From contig NW_004190446.2 of the NCBI RefSeq assembly GCF_000224145.3, positions 120,954 through 184,953 on the forward strand: a DNA stretch of 64,000 bases. The letters are read 5' to 3'. Source of the stretch: Ciona intestinalis (Eukaryota; Chordata; Ascidiacea; Phlebobranchia; Cionidae). The translations under genes and the position numbers were made by a program. The notes beneath the pieces are model-generated. The model ran no database searches and was not told the origin of the DNA. It was given only the letters and a program-made list of their open reading frames with translations. Position 1 is the stretch's first letter. The number at the start of each line of letters is the position of its first letter. Of this stretch, positions 63,318 to 64,000 are shown in pieces.

Positions 63318-64000
63318 AAGTTCCCGTTTTTTTTTCAAGATGTTCCCTTTGTATTTGTGTGTAAGCTTGTGTGTCAGTTGCTATAATGGTGATGCTTGGA
63401 ACATCTGTATTACTTAAGAATGAATCTTTTTACTTTTTGTGTGTTAACAATTATAATACTTTTTCAATTTTTTTGAAACTGATTGTTTAACAGACAAATT
63501 GTAAAATGTAATTTCTTAATTTATGACAACATAATGAAGTTATGATGTCACAGATGTATTAATTACATCACTGCAGATAAGTTAGGCAAACCTTTAGATA
63601 AATGCACCCTAAATTTTTAGTCAAATTTGAACTTTTTATGCAAAAAATGTCAAAATATTATGTTTTCTACCTGTTGCCTCGTAGATAGATATTGGATACC
63701 TACCAAAGTTCCTACTTTTATTTAAATTTGTTTTGAAAACCCGAAATGTAAATATTCAATCCGCCTTCTTCTTGATGCATTTACTCCATTTTACAAAAAC
63801 TTGTAACATTTACTCTCCCTTGAAACGATACACTGTGTAAAAAAAACTACCATGTTGCAAAAAAATGGCTAAAAACACAATCTATCTAACACTAAACTCA
63901 ACTTTTGTATAATTTCCAACTAAATAAAGACCAATTTTAAATTTTTTAATTGGTTAAAACTGTAGTGAGATTACTGTATATGATGAATACTTAATACTCA
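63318..64000 (+). other. 3' UTR of LCCL gene and flank
   Basis: AT-rich non-coding sequence. AATAAA at 63923-63928 is the best polyadenylation signal. Nothing else is recognised. Confidence 0.5.

Overview
The window is a stretch of AT-rich, intron-rich animal DNA that fits a tunicate, most likely Ciona. The reasons are gene content and architecture: chordate/deuterostome gene families (SPATA7, PNRC2, C6orf163, RAI14/UACA, CFAP43), short introns, close gene packing with divergent pairs, and many small dispersed repeats. Species assignment is inference. Three runs of N (14629-14678, 28455-28579, 37966-38015) show it is a scaffold; two of them sit between near-identical copies of the same DNA, which suggests unmerged haplotypes of a polymorphic animal.

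Layout, left to right. 2294-3283 (-): protein phosphatase 1 catalytic subunit in one exon. 4081-6115 (-): SPATA7 homologue, divergent from 6707-13304 (+): SH3BP5-like Rab11 exchange factor. 13581-15520: duplicated non-coding block around the first gap. 16142-16534 (-): ZNHIT3, divergent from 17102-40777 (+): CFAP43, 36 distinct exons, of which exons 14-22 occur twice around the second gap. 41891-42536 (-): PNRC2-like decapping adaptor. 43765-45682 (-): C6orf163 homologue, divergent from 46333-57565 (+): RAI14/UACA-type ankyrin plus coiled-coil protein. 58813-63317 (+): secreted-side LCCL domain, Thr-rich stalk, one membrane span and a Cys-containing tail.

The genes do not form one pathway, but several belong to cilia or sperm flagella (CFAP43, SPATA7, probably C6orf163), and the three head-to-head promoters each contain a match to the degenerate RFX X-box; one also carries perfect CRE palindromes. 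This is suggestive only, because the X-box consensus is loose.

The introns and spacers are filled with what I read as one modular, tRNA-headed SINE family: a shared tRNA-like head and middle part joined to different 3' modules, some of which have expanded into tandem arrays of 97-131 bp units. The most useful observations for follow-up are this modular repeat system and its habit of lying next to splice sites, the in-frame nine-exon duplication in CFAP43, a one-base frame break in SH3BP5, tandemly duplicated 82-codon exons and a phase-incompatible exon pair in the RAI14 homologue, and the unusual LCCL-mucin-membrane protein. All exon boundaries were placed by hand from splice sites, reading phase and family similarity recalled from memory; no database search was run.
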